Notes: generated by a model not told the origin, from the sequence alone. A stretch of DNA of 64,000 nucleotides from Pseudomonas sp. TH43 (GCF_016650635.1 NZ_JAEKFI010000004.1:434001-498000); one strand, 5' to 3'; shown: positions 34,490 through 43,821, counted from the first letter of the stretch. A program made the numbers and translations.

Positions 34490-34682
34490 GGCGACGTCGG
34501 AAGGCTGAGTGGAGGGATTGATCCGGGGGTGGGAGCGCAGCGACCGTTTGGCGCAGCCAAACACATCGAGAGGAGGTGCAGCGCAGCAAACCGTAGGCGA
34601 TGCCCCCGGATCGATCCCGCAGCGAAGGCACCCCGAGCCCCAGCGAGCGGGCCGCACGTAGGAGCAAGCGTTTTTTGCTTAC
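34490..34682. repeat. Left part of a conserved intergenic element interrupted by two IS elements
   Basis: This G-rich, non-coding stretch includes a GTTTGGC-GCA-GCCAAAC hairpin near 34547-34563. It appears to continue at 35942-35986 and again at 37368 onward once both IS elements and their target duplications are removed. I recall similar sequence as a multi-copy intergenic repeat in P. fluorescens-group genomes, but cannot confirm that here. Short frames within it look spurious. Confidence 0.5.
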
Positions 34683-34690
34683 TGCAGTGG

Positions 34691-35536
34691 TCAACTAATT
34701 CCGGACACCTCGATAGGTGGTTTTGACGCCATCGCCCGCTCATAGACGGTAGGTGGCAGATATCCCAGTTTTGAGTGAAGCCGTTCGTTGTTGTAATACC
34801 CAACGATGTACTCGGTGATGTCGCGGATCGCTTCGGTATGATTGGCGTAGTCACGTCGCCATACCCGCTCCATTTTCAAGCTCAGGAAGAAGCGTTCCAT
34901 CACCGCATTGTCCCAGCAATTACCTTTACGGCTCATGCTCTGCTGCATGTCGTTTCTTGCCAGTAACTCTCTGTAAGTTGCACTCGCGTATTGGCTGCCA
35001 CGATCCGAGTGGGCAATCAGGCCTGGCGGCGGTTGGCGCTGTGCGATGGCCAGTTGCATCGCAGTGCACACCAGCTCTGCCGGCATGTTCGGAGCCATCG
35101 ACCAGCCCACGATCTTGCGTGAAAACAAGTCCAACACCACGGCCAGATACAGCCAGCCACTGCGGGTGCGGATGTAGGTGATGTCTGCCACCCAAGCCTT
35201 GTTTGGCGCTGCCGGATCAAATTTTCGGCTCAGTACATTTTCGGCAATCGGCAGATCATGATTGCTATCGGTCGTGTGCACAAACTTGCGCTTCCAAGCC
35301 GAACGTAGCCCATTGGTACGCATTAAACGGCGGATTTTATACAGCCCAACAGACAGGCCTTTGCCGCGCAAAGCGTCGCGCAAGGGCCGGCTGCCGTAGC
35401 AGCCACCACTCTCGGCAAAAGACGCCTTGAGTTGCAAAACGACAGGACAACTCTGCCGGACGGGCGCATCAGCACGCTTTTGCGACTCATAGAAGCCCGA
35501 GCGACTGATGCTCAGTAACCGACAGACATGTGTCAC
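34691..35536 (-). CDS. IS3-family transposase OrfB (catalytic part)
   Basis: This reading frame encodes the integrase/transposase core. The DDE residues appear in WVADITYI, HSDRGSQY and NAVMERFF, with the typical ending YYNNERLHSKLGYLPPTVYE. The start given (GTG at 35536) is only where an independent OrfB could begin. The frame is open further upstream, to the frameshift site at about 35611, and the active enzyme is probably the OrfAB fusion. Confidence 0.92.
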   Translation of the reverse strand: MTHVCRLLSISRSGFYESQKRADAPVRQSCPVVLQLKASFAESGGCYGSRPLRDALRGKGLSVGLYKIRRLMRTNGLRSAWKRKFVHTTDSNHDLPIAENVLSRKFDPAAPNKAWVADITYIRTRSGWLYLAVVLDLFSRKIVGWSMAPNMPAELVCTAMQLAIAQRQPPPGLIAHSDRGSQYASATYRELLARNDMQQSMSRKGNCWDNAVMERFFLSLKMERVWRRDYANHTEAIRDITEYIVGYYNNERLHSKLGYLPPTVYERAMASKPPIEVSGIS

Positions 35537-35577
35537 TGAGTAGGCCTTCTGTTGCAGCTGACGAACCAGTCGATACC

Positions 35578-35874
35578 TTACTTCAGCTCGCGGGCAAAGA
35601 AGGCCGTAGCCTTTTTTAAGATGTCGTTATCCATCTTGAGCTGGCGATTTTCCTGTTCCAATTGCCGGATGCGCTGTTGCTCTGCCGTCAATGGCTTGCC
35701 GATTCCGGCCTGCCCCAATTGCTCTGCCTCGTACTGTTGAACCCAGCGTCGAACGGCTGTCTCACCAATGTTCAGATCTTGGCAAACCTGCGTAACGGTT
35801 AGCCCCTGATCCTTGATCATCTTCACGACTTGCAGCTTGAAGCTGTCGTCGAATGCCCTGCGTTTTTTGGTCAT
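35578..35874 (-). CDS. IS3-family transposase OrfA (DNA-binding part)
   Basis: This 98-residue protein has a helix-turn-helix (FKLQVVKMIKDQGLTVTQVCQDLNIGETAVRRW read in two parts) and a leucine-zipper-like helix (LEQENRQLKMDNDILKKA), as usual for OrfA. It binds the IS ends and dimerises. Near its 3' end a run TTAAAAAAG (35619-35611) allows -1 slippage into the OrfB frame. I prefer the ATG at 35874 (MTKKRRAF) over 35904. Confidence 0.9.
   Translation of the reverse strand: MTKKRRAFDDSFKLQVVKMIKDQGLTVTQVCQDLNIGETAVRRWVQQYEAEQLGQAGIGKPLTAEQQRIRQLEQENRQLKMDNDILKKATAFFARELK
35611..35619 (-). promoter_or_regulatory. Programmed -1 frameshift site of the IS3 element
   Basis: The minus strand reads TTAAAAAAG in the OrfA codons for ILKK. 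Slipping back one base continues into an open frame (KGYGLLCPRAEVRYRL) that leads directly into OrfB. This A6G heptamer is the usual signal in this family. Confidence 0.8.
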
Positions 35875-35986
35875 GAATAACTCCTCGATAGATGTATTTT
35901 CCACCTATCGGGGTGTCCGGGGAAATTAGACCACTGCATACTTTTTTAGGCGCTTGTAAAAAAGTGAGTCGCCGTAAGGGCGAAAC

Positions 35987-37359
35987 GAGAGTGTCAGATT
36001 TTTTGTGTGCGGGCCGTTAATGGCCTGCCGTCAGGCAGGCCTTCATTTCACCAGTTAGACCTGATGAATCGGTCCCCGTACAAAACCGCAAATTGATTCA
36101 TAGCGTTTTTCCAGTCATGGGCGGCGCTTCCCCAGTTGGCGGTGATGTTTTGCAGTGCCAGCCAGATCAGTTTCGTCGCGGCTTCGTCGGTTGGAAAGTG
36201 ACCTCTTGTCTTGATGATCTTGCGCAGCTGCGAGTTGATACTCTCGATGGCATTGGTGGTGTAGATCACCTTTCGTATGGCTGGCGGGAACACAAAGAAC
36301 GGGATAACTCGATCCCAAGCGCGTCGCCAGGCTGCAACCACCGTTGGATATTGCTTGCCCCAAGGCCCCGATTCGAAGGCATCCAGAGCTTGCTCGGCGA
36401 CTTCGGCGTTGAGTGCTTGATAAATCGGTTTCAGGGCCTTGGCCAGTTCGCGACGCTTGTCCCATGCCGCGTAATCAAGGCTGTTGCGGATCAGGTGAAC
36501 GATGCATGTCTGCAACGCTGTCTGAGGAAACACTGCACTCAAGGCTTCAGGCATGCCTTTGAGACCATCCGTTACCGCAATCAGGACATCTTCGACACCT
36601 CGGGTTTTAAGGTCGTTGAAGACTTTCATCCAGAACTTGGCGCCCTCTGTGTTCTCAATCCAGATGCCCAGAATGTCGCGGGTGCCGTCCGGAAGTACGC
36701 CCAGAGCCAGGTAAATCGCTTTGTTGCGAACCACGCCTTCATCACGGATTTTAACCCGCAGCGCATCAAAGAAAATGACCGGGTACATGGGCTCGAGGGG
36801 CCGTTGTTGCCACGTACTGACTTCCTCCAGAACAGCGTCGGTAACGGTGCTGATGAAGTCATGGGAGACATCTGTTGCGTACTGTTCCGAGAGAAATGCA
36901 CGAATCTCACGAACGCTCATGCCGCGGGCATACATGGCAATGATCTTGTCATCAAAGCCTGTAAAACGCCGCTCGTGTTTGGGGATCAAAATCGGAGAAA
37001 AGCTGCCGTCACGGTCTCTGGGAATATCCAGACGCAACGGGCCGTCATCGGTCAGCACGGTTTTGCCGCTCTTGCCGTTACGCTGGTTACTCGAATCCTC
37101 AGGGCGCTCCGCGCCCTGAGGATAGCCAAGGTGAAGCCCCAACTCGGCACCAAGGGCTCTTTCGATAAGCGCCTTTTTGAACGCCATCGCGGCATCCTGA
37201 ATCGCTTCGGCACTCATCGTCTCGCTGAGGAACTGGTCGATCAGCTCTTTTGGAATGGACGGAAGGTCACGCTTGGCCTCACGGGCCGGTTTCTTTTTGG
37301 TTGGCATACATGCACCTCTGCAGCATGTTATGCCCGAACACAAAATTTATGACACTCCC
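35987..37359 (-). mobile_element. IS256-family insertion sequence, complete (1373 bp)
   Basis: The terminal inverted repeats are GAGAGTGTCAGATTTTTTGT at the left and GGGAGTGTCATAAATTTTGT as reverse complement of the right end, continuing GTGCGGGC/GTTCGGGC. The 8-bp target duplication GGCGAAAC is exact (35979-35986 and 37360-37367). It holds one intact transposase gene. Confidence 0.93.
36048..37307 (-). CDS. IS256-family transposase (Mutator-like), 419 aa
   Basis: The protein is full length for the family. The catalytic residues lie in FFDALRVKI, AVTDGLKGM and TTNAIESINSQLRK, and the histidine/cysteine block LQTCIVHLIRNSLDY between them is typical. It cuts and joins the IS256 ends. The ATG at 37307 (MPTKKKPAR) is preferred. 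An upstream ATG at 37343 would lie almost in the terminal repeat. Confidence 0.95.
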   Translation of the reverse strand: MPTKKKPAREAKRDLPSIPKELIDQFLSETMSAEAIQDAAMAFKKALIERALGAELGLHLGYPQGAERPEDSSNQRNGKSGKTVLTDDGPLRLDIPRDRDGSFSPILIPKHERRFTGFDDKIIAMYARGMSVREIRAFLSEQYATDVSHDFISTVTDAVLEEVSTWQQRPLEPMYPVIFFDALRVKIRDEGVVRNKAIYLALGVLPDGTRDILGIWIENTEGAKFWMKVFNDLKTRGVEDVLIAVTDGLKGMPEALSAVFPQTALQTCIVHLIRNSLDYAAWDKRRELAKALKPIYQALNAEVAEQALDAFESGPWGKQYPTVVAAWRRAWDRVIPFFVFPPAIRKVIYTTNAIESINSQLRKIIKTRGHFPTDEAATKLIWLALQNITANWGSAAHDWKNAMNQFAVLYGDRFIRSNW

Positions 37360-37508
37360 GGCGAAACCCTAAGCCGCCATTACCGCAGCCACGGATATGT
37401 ACACACAAAACTGACAGCGCTGACAGCCAGCCGTCACCCTCCTGACCCCCAAACAAGTTTATAACTACCCAACCTGCCCAAACTCCAAACCCTCGGCGCC
37501 TCAAAAGC

Positions 37509-38669
37509 ATGCGAATCCAAAAGCACAAAGCCCTGCTAGCCACCCTCCTGATCCTGCTGGCAGCCACCGGCCTATGGTTTGCACTAAAACCCGCCCCCAC
37601 CAAACTCGCCACCCCCACCGCCATTCCCGTGCGAGTCATAGCGGTCAGCGAAAAAGACGTCCCCCGCTACACCAGCGGCATCGGCTCCGTACTCTCCCTG
37701 CACAGCGTGGTAGTGCGCCCACAAATAGACGGCATCCTCACCAAAATCCTCGTCAAAGAAGGCCAACTCGTCAAAGCAGGCGACCTGCTGGCCACCATCG
37801 ACGACCGCTCGATCCGCGCCAGCCTCGACCAGACCCGCGCCCAACTCGGCGAAAGCCAGGCCCAACTGCAAGTCGCCCTGGTCAACCTCAAACGCTACAA
37901 ACTGCTCACCGTCGACGACGGCATCTCGAAACAGACCTACGACCAGCAACAAGCCCTGGTCAACCAACTGAAAGCCACCGCCCAAGGCAACCAGGCTTCA
38001 ATCGATGCGGCGCAGGTACAACTTTCCTACACGCAGATCCGCTCCCCGGTCACCGGCCGCGTCGGTATTCGTACCGTCGACGAAGGCAACTTCCTGCGCA
38101 TGACCGACACCGCTGGCCTGTTCACCGTCACCCAGATCAACCCGATCGCGGTGGAGTTTTCCCTTCCCCAGCAAATGCTGCCAACCCTGCAAGGCCTGAT
38201 CAACGACCCTGAGCACGCCCAGGTCAAGGCCTACATCGGCGCCGACACCGATGGCGAAACCGGCAACCTGCTCGGCGAAGGTCACCTGACCCTGATCGAC
38301 AACCAGATCAACGCCAACACCGGCACCATCCGCGCCAAGGCCGAATTCGACAACGCCAGCCAGAAGCTCTGGCCCGGTCTGTTGGTCACGGTAAAAATTC
38401 AGACAGCCCTCGATAAAGATGCGCTGGTGGTACCGCCCACCGTCGTACAACGCGGCCTCGACCAACACTTCGTCTACCGAGTGAATGGCGACAAAGTCGA
38501 AGCCGTACAGGTGCAGATGGTTTATCAGGGCAGCGGTCAGGACATCATCAAAGGCGTGAAGGCTGGCGACGTGCTGGTGACCGATGGCCAGTCGCGGCTC
38601 AAACCGGGTTCGACCGTGCAAGTCATGACGGAGCCGCCGCAAGTGGTGCAAGCGGAGCCGAAACCATGA
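37509..38669 (+). CDS. RND efflux periplasmic adaptor (MdtA-like), 386 aa
   Basis: An N-terminal membrane anchor or signal (residues 1-25) is followed by lipoyl halves (VVVRPQIDGILTKILVKEGQLVKAGD in two parts, near 66-92), an alpha-helical hairpin (about 100-160), the second lipoyl half (IRSPVTGRVGIRTVDEGN) and beta-barrel domains. This is the membrane-fusion protein of a tripartite pump. The product ends four bases into the permease gene (ATGA overlap). Promoter sequence lies in the 140 bp left of it, just beside the IS256 insertion, so the insertion could alter its expression. Confidence 0.92.
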   Translation: MRIQKHKALLATLLILLAATGLWFALKPAPTKLATPTAIPVRVIAVSEKDVPRYTSGIGSVLSLHSVVVRPQIDGILTKILVKEGQLVKAGDLLATIDDRSIRASLDQTRAQLGESQAQLQVALVNLKRYKLLTVDDGISKQTYDQQQALVNQLKATAQGNQASIDAAQVQLSYTQIRSPVTGRVGIRTVDEGNFLRMTDTAGLFTVTQINPIAVEFSLPQQMLPTLQGLINDPEHAQVKAYIGADTDGETGNLLGEGHLTLIDNQINANTGTIRAKAEFDNASQKLWPGLLVTVKIQTALDKDALVVPPTVVQRGLDQHFVYRVNGDKVEAVQVQMVYQGSGQDIIKGVKAGDVLVTDGQSRLKPGSTVQVMTEPPQVVQAEPKP

Positions 38670-41600
38670 AGGAACACAAAGGCGTTTCGACGTGGTGTAT
38701 CGATCACCCGGTGGCGACGATTCTGCTGACCATCGCGCTCGTACTGGTCGGCGTGATTGCCTTCCCACGCTTGCCGATTGCCCCACTGCCTGAAGCGGAA
38801 TTTCCTACGATTCAAGTCTCCGCGCAGTTGCCCGGTGCCAGCCCCGACACCATGGCGTCGTCGGTGGCCACACCGTTGGAGGTGCAATTCAGCGCCATCC
38901 CCGGCATGACCCAGATGACCTCGAGCAGTGCTTTGGGCTCAAGCCTGCTGACCCTGCAATTCACCCTCGATAAAAGCATCGACACCGCCGCCCAGGAAGT
39001 ACAGGCAGCGATCAACACCGCTGCCGGCAAACTGCCCAAGGACATGCCGACGCTGCCGACCTGGAAGAAGGTCAACCCGGCCGATAGCCCGGTGCTGATC
39101 CTCAGCGTCAGCTCGACGCAAATGCCCGGCACTGAACTCAGCGATCTGGTGGAAACCCTGCTCTCACGTCAGATCAGTCAGATCGACGGTGTAGGCCAAA
39201 TCAACATCACCGGTCAGCAACGTCCGGCGATTCGCGTGCAAGCCTCGGCGGACAAATTGGCCGCCATTGGCCTGACCTTGGCCGACATTCGTCTGGCGAT
39301 CCAGCAGACCAGCCTCAACCTGGCCAAGGGTGCGCTGTACGGCGAGTCGAGCATTTCCACGCTGTCGACCAACGACCAGTTGTTCCACCCCGAGGACTAC
39401 AGCCAACTCATCGTTTCCTACAAGGACGGCGCCCCGGTTCACCTGCGCGACGTCGCCAAAGTCGTCAACGGTTCGGAAGATGCCTACGTACAAGCCTGGG
39501 CCGGCGATCAACCCGGGGTGAACCTGGTGATCTCGCGCCAGCCCGGCGCCAACATTGTCGAAACCGTTGACCGCATTCAGGCCGCCCTGCCCGGCCTCGA
39601 AGCCATGTTGCCGGCCTCGGTGCAGGTAAAAACCCTGATCGACCGCACCCAGACCATCCGCGCCTCGCTGCATGAAGTGGAAATCACGCTGCTGATCGCG
39701 ATCATGCTGGTGGTCGCGGTGATGGCGCTGTTCCTGCGCCAGTTGTCGGCGACGCTGATTGTTTCGGCGGTACTCGGCGTGTCGTTGATCGCCAGTTTCG
39801 CTTTGATGTACATCCTCGGATTCAGCCTGAACAACCTGACATTGGTGGCGATCGTCGTCGCGGTGGGCTTCGTGGTCGACGATGCGATTGTGGTGGTGGA
39901 GAACATCCACCGGCATCTGGAAGCCGGCGACGATATGCGCGAAGCTGCGATCAAAGGCGCGGGCGAGATCGGTTTTACCGTGGTCTCGATCAGTTTCTCG
40001 CTGGTGGCCGCGTTTATTCCGCTGCTGTTCATGGGCGGTGTGGTCGGGCGCTTGTTCAAGGAATTTGCTCTGACCGCGACCTCGACCATTCTGATTTCCG
40101 TGGTGGTTTCGCTGACGCTGGCGCCGACACTCGCCGCGTTGTTCATGCGCAAACCGGTGCATCACGCCCACGACAAACCAGGGTTCAGCGAACGCCTGCT
40201 CGGCTGGTACGAAAAAGGCCTGCGCCGCGCCCTCGCCCATCAAAAATTGATGCTCGGGGTATTCGGCCTGTCGCTTGGTTTGGCCATCGCGGGTTACATC
40301 TTTATCCCCAAGGGCTTCTTCCCGGTGCAGGACACCGGTTTCGTCCTCGGCACCACCGAAGCTGCTGCGGATATTTCCTACGGCGACATGGTGAAAAAAC
40401 ACCTGGCCATGGCCGAAATCGTCGCGGCCGATCCGGCCGTGCAGGCGTTTTCCCACTCGGTGGGCGTCTCCGGCAGCAACCAGACCATCGCCAACGGCCG
40501 CTTCTGGATTGCCCTGAAAAAACGCGGCGACCGTGATGTCAGCGCCAGCCAGTTCATCGACCGCATTCGTCCGCAACTGATGAAAGTCCCCGGCATCGTC
40601 CTCTACCTGCGCGCCGGCCAGGACATCAACCTCAGCTCCGGCCCAAGCCGTGCGCAGTACCAATACGTACTCAAGAGCAACGACGGTGCAACCCTCGCGA
40701 CGTGGACGCAGCGCCTCACGGAAAAACTGCGCAGCAACCCGGCGTTCCGCGACATTTCCAACGACTTGCAGTTGGGCGGCAGCATCACCCACATCAGCAT
40801 CGACCGCAGCGCGGCGGCGCGTTTCGGCCTGACCGCGAGCGATGTCGACGAGGCGTTGTACGACGCGTTCGGCCAACGGCAGATCAACGAGTTCCAGACG
40901 CAGGTCAACCAGTACAACGTCATTCTGGAGCTGGACACCAAACAGCGCGGCAAGGCCGAAAGCCTCAACTATTTCTACCTGCGTTCGCCGCTGAGTGGCG
41001 AGATGGTGCCGCTGTCGGCACTGGCCAAATTTGATGCACCGACCATCGGCCCACTGTCCATCGCCCACGACGGCATGTTCCCGGCCGCCAACCTGTCGTT
41101 CAACCTCGCGCCCGGCGTGGCATTGGGTGATGCGGTGATTCTGCTCAATCAGGCCAAGGCCGAGATCGGCATGCCGACCGCGATCAGCGGCAATTTCCAG
41201 GGCGCGGCGCAGGCGTTTCAGAGTTCGCTGGCCAGTCAACCATGGCTGATTCTCGCGGCGCTGGTGGCGGTGTACATCATTCTCGGCGTGCTTTATGAAA
41301 GCTTCGTGCACCCGCTGACGATCATTTCGACGCTGCCGGCGGCGGGGCTGGGCGCGGTGATCATGCTGTGGATCTGCGGCCAGGACTTTTCGATCATGGC
41401 GTTGATCGGGCTGGTGTTGCTGATCGGCATCGTCAAGAAAAACGGCATTCTGATGATCGACTTCGCATTGGAGGCTCAGCGCCACCGTGGGATGTCACCG
41501 CAGGATGCGATTTTCGAGGCGTGTATCACGCGGTTCCGGCCGATCATCATGACCACCCTCGCCGCCCTGCTCGGCGCGTTGCCGCTGATGCTCGGTTACG

Positions 41601-41779
41601 GCACTGGCGCCGAACTGCGCCAACCGCTGGGGATCGCGGTGGTCGGCGGCTTGCTGGTCAGCCAGATGCTGACGCTGTTTACCACGCCGGTCATATACTT
41701 GTGGCTTGAGCGGCTGTTTCACCGGCACTCACACCCACCAGCCCCATCGCCCGCACCGGCACTGGCGACTACAGACTGA
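38666..41779 (+). CDS. RND efflux permease (MdtB/MdtC-like), 1037 aa
   Basis: This is a full-length hydrophobe/amphiphile RND pump with 12 membrane helices and two large periplasmic loops. The proton-relay motif in helix 4 reads VGFVVDDAIVVVENIHRHLE, near residue 400, and the C-terminal helices include LIGIVKKNGILMIDFALEAQR. It resembles MdtB/MdtC/MuxB-type pumps. Typical MdtABC and MuxABC operons have two permeases, but only one is present here, with no outer-membrane channel gene. It would need a channel encoded elsewhere. It is translationally coupled to the adaptor and followed by a two-component system. Confidence 0.93.
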   Translation: MKEHKGVSTWCIDHPVATILLTIALVLVGVIAFPRLPIAPLPEAEFPTIQVSAQLPGASPDTMASSVATPLEVQFSAIPGMTQMTSSSALGSSLLTLQFTLDKSIDTAAQEVQAAINTAAGKLPKDMPTLPTWKKVNPADSPVLILSVSSTQMPGTELSDLVETLLSRQISQIDGVGQINITGQQRPAIRVQASADKLAAIGLTLADIRLAIQQTSLNLAKGALYGESSISTLSTNDQLFHPEDYSQLIVSYKDGAPVHLRDVAKVVNGSEDAYVQAWAGDQPGVNLVISRQPGANIVETVDRIQAALPGLEAMLPASVQVKTLIDRTQTIRASLHEVEITLLIAIMLVVAVMALFLRQLSATLIVSAVLGVSLIASFALMYILGFSLNNLTLVAIVVAVGFVVDDAIVVVENIHRHLEAGDDMREAAIKGAGEIGFTVVSISFSLVAAFIPLLFMGGVVGRLFKEFALTATSTILISVVVSLTLAPTLAALFMRKPVHHAHDKPGFSERLLGWYEKGLRRALAHQKLMLGVFGLSLGLAIAGYIFIPKGFFPVQDTGFVLGTTEAAADISYGDMVKKHLAMAEIVAADPAVQAFSHSVGVSGSNQTIANGRFWIALKKRGDRDVSASQFIDRIRPQLMKVPGIVLYLRAGQDINLSSGPSRAQYQYVLKSNDGATLATWTQRLTEKLRSNPAFRDISNDLQLGGSITHISIDRSAAARFGLTASDVDEALYDAFGQRQINEFQTQVNQYNVILELDTKQRGKAESLNYFYLRSPLSGEMVPLSALAKFDAPTIGPLSIAHDGMFPAANLSFNLAPGVALGDAVILLNQAKAEIGMPTAISGNFQGAAQAFQSSLASQPWLILAALVAVYIILGVLYESFVHPLTIISTLPAAGLGAVIMLWICGQDFSIMALIGLVLLIGIVKKNGILMIDFALEAQRHRGMSPQDAIFEACITRFRPIIMTTLAALLGALPLMLGYGTGAELRQPLGIAVVGGLLVSQMLTLFTTPVIYLWLERLFHRHSHPPAPSPAPALATTD

Positions 41780-41786
41780 GGCGGTC

Positions 41787-42464
41787 ATGCGCGTTCTGAT
41801 TATCGAAGACGAGGAAAAAACCGCGGATTATCTGCACCGCGGTCTGACGGAACAGGGTTACACCGTGGATCTGGCCCGCGACGGCGTCGAGGGTCTGCAT
41901 CTGGCGCTGGAAAGCGACTACGCGGTGATCGTCCTTGACGTCATGTTGCCGGGCCTCGATGGCTTCGGCGTGCTGCGCGCGCTGCGTGCGCGCAAGCAGA
42001 CCCCGGTGATCATGCTCACCGCCCGCGAGCGCGTCGAAGATCGCATCAAAGGCCTGCGCGACGGTGCCGATGATTACCTCGGCAAGCCGTTTTCTTTCCT
42101 CGAACTGGTCGCGCGCCTGCAAGCGCTGACCCGGCGCAGCGGCGGCCATGAACCGGTGCAGGTGAGCATCGCCGACCTGTGGATAGATTTGATCAGCCGC
42201 AAGGCGACCCGCGCCGGGACACGGCTGGACCTGACCGCCAAAGAGTTCTCGCTGCTCAGTGTATTGGCGCGGCGTCAGGGTGAAATTCTGTCGAAAACTG
42301 CCATTGCCGAAATGGTCTGGGACATCAATTTCGACAGCGACGCCAACGTCGTCGAAGTCGCGATCAAACGCCTGCGCGCGAAGCTTGACGGGCCGTTCGA
42401 CGAGAAACTGCTGCACACCATCCGCGGCATGGGCTATGTGCTGGAGAGCCGTGGTGTCCAGTAA
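41787..42464 (+). CDS. OmpR-family response regulator (RND-linked)
   Basis: From the ATG at 41787 the 225-residue protein has a receiver domain (EDEE, phosphoacceptor Asp51 in IVLDVMLPG, Lys in YLGKPF) and a winged helix ending LLHTIRGMGYVLE. Sequence flavour is that of the CusR/CopR heavy-metal branch (VLIIEDEEKTADYLHRGL). It starts seven bases after the pump gene and overlaps the kinase gene, so all four genes look like one operon. The regulator probably controls the pump; the inducer is unknown. Confidence 0.92.
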   Translation: MRVLIIEDEEKTADYLHRGLTEQGYTVDLARDGVEGLHLALESDYAVIVLDVMLPGLDGFGVLRALRARKQTPVIMLTARERVEDRIKGLRDGADDYLGKPFSFLELVARLQALTRRSGGHEPVQVSIADLWIDLISRKATRAGTRLDLTAKEFSLLSVLARRQGEILSKTAIAEMVWDINFDSDANVVEVAIKRLRAKLDGPFDEKLLHTIRGMGYVLESRGVQ

Positions 42465-43818
42465 TTCAATTGCCTTGCGCCTGAGCGGGATGTTTACGCT
42501 TGTGGCACTGCTGGTGTTTCTGTTGATCGGTGGCGCGCTGTATCAGCAGGTGGATAAAGGCTTGGGGTTACTCCCGGAAGCCGAGCTAGATGCGCGTTAC
42601 AGCGTGCTCGAATCCGCCCTTAATCGCTTCGGTACGCCGGAGCATTGGGTGAAGATCAACGCCAAGTTGAAGCTGCTCGGCGAAGAGGACAAGCGCATTC
42701 GTTTCTGGGTAGTCAGCGGCGATCCAGGTTACGAATACGGTCAGCCGGATGCGGCAATTCGCGCTTTTGCCCAAGGCCCGCTGGGCATGCGCGACATGCA
42801 GTTGGCCGAACATCCCTATCCGCTGAAAGTGCTGCTGACTGAACTGCCGGCAAAAGATCAGCGTCCGCCGCTGCGCTTCATGATTGGCATTGATACCGAG
42901 ACGTTTCACGAGACCCAGCACAACCTGTTGATCGCGCTGATCGGGCTGGCGATTGTCGGTGTGCTGATGGCTTCGGCGCTGGGGTATTGGGTCGCTCGGA
43001 TCGGCCTCAAGCCGCTGATCAAACTGTCCCATGAAGCTCAAAGACTCGCACCTCCGCTAAGAGCTGGACGCTTGCGTCTGTCGCCGCTGCCACCGGAGCT
43101 TGAGCAGTTTGTCGACTCATTCAACTCGACGCTGGAGCGGGTCGAACAGGCCTACTCGCGACTGGAATCGTTCAACGCCGACGTCGCTCATGAGCTGCGC
43201 TCGCCGCTGACCAATCTGATTGGCCAGACCCAAGTGGCACTGACGCGCGGACGCTCGGCCGAACACTACTTTGAAGTGCTGCAATCCAATCTTGAAGAAC
43301 TGGAACGGTTGCGCTCAATCATCAACGACATGCTGTTTCTGGCCAGTGCCGATCAGGGCAACAAGGCGACCAAGCTCACCGCGACGTCGATGGCCGCTGA
43401 GGTGGCAACGACGTTGGAGTATCTGGATTTCATACTCGAAGACGCGCAGGTTCAAGTGCGGGTCAGCGGCGATGCGCAGGTGCAGATCGAGGTCGCGCAT
43501 TTGCGCCGGGCGCTGATCAATTTGCTCAGCAACGCAGTGCAGCACACCGCGCCGGGGCAAGTGATCGAAGTACGAATTGAGGTCGAAGAACATCAAGTGA
43601 GTATTGGTGTAGCCAACCCCGGTTCACCGATTGCCGGCGAGCATTTGCCGCGATTGTTCGAGCGCTTTTACCGGGTGGATGCGTCACGCAGTAACAGTGG
43701 CAACAACCATGGCTTGGGGCTGGCGATCGTTAAGGCGATTGCGCTGATGCATGGTGGCGATGTGTTTGTGAGGAGTGATCGCGGGATGAATACGTTCGGG
43801 ATTTATTTGCCTGTTTAA
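42454..43818 (+). CDS. Sensor histidine kinase (RND-linked), about 454 aa
   Basis: The most likely start is GTG 42454 (GGAG seven bases upstream), inside the last codons of the regulator gene; GTG 42451 is also possible. Two membrane segments (about 10-30 and 156-180) enclose a periplasmic sensor loop of about 120 residues. HAMP, the dimerisation helix AHELRSPLTNL (phosphoacceptor His246), and a HATPase domain with LINLLSNAVQHT and NHGLGLAIV follow. The layout matches CusS/IrlB-type metal-sensing kinases. No metal-binding His/Cys/Met cluster stands out in the loop. Confidence 0.9.
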   Translation: MSSNSIALRLSGMFTLVALLVFLLIGGALYQQVDKGLGLLPEAELDARYSVLESALNRFGTPEHWVKINAKLKLLGEEDKRIRFWVVSGDPGYEYGQPDAAIRAFAQGPLGMRDMQLAEHPYPLKVLLTELPAKDQRPPLRFMIGIDTETFHETQHNLLIALIGLAIVGVLMASALGYWVARIGLKPLIKLSHEAQRLAPPLRAGRLRLSPLPPELEQFVDSFNSTLERVEQAYSRLESFNADVAHELRSPLTNLIGQTQVALTRGRSAEHYFEVLQSNLEELERLRSIINDMLFLASADQGNKATKLTATSMAAEVATTLEYLDFILEDAQVQVRVSGDAQVQIEVAHLRRALINLLSNAVQHTAPGQVIEVRIEVEEHQVSIGVANPGSPIAGEHLPRLFERFYRVDASRSNSGNNHGLGLAIVKAIALMHGGDVFVRSDRGMNTFGIYLPV

Positions 43819-43821
43819 AAG

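Larger units (their letters stand above)
34683..35938 (-). mobile_element. IS3-family insertion sequence, complete (1256 bp)
   Basis: The ends are inverted repeats starting TGCAGTGGTC on both sides (left then AACTAATTCCGGACACC, right TAATTTCCCCGGACACC). A 3-bp target duplication TAC flanks the element (34680-34682 and 35939-35941). It carries overlapping orfA and orfB with a programmed -1 frameshift site. All parts look intact. Confidence 0.93.

Noticed and set aside
34394..34854. Minus-strand frames across the intergenic repeat and IS3 end
   Set aside because: They run through a non-coding repeat with hairpins and across the IS boundary; similar spurious frames are expected wherever this repeat occurs.
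39164..41485. 773-codon open frame on the minus strand
   Set aside because: It is antisense to the RND permease, is rich in His, Gln and Arg as expected of a shadow frame, and has no domain.
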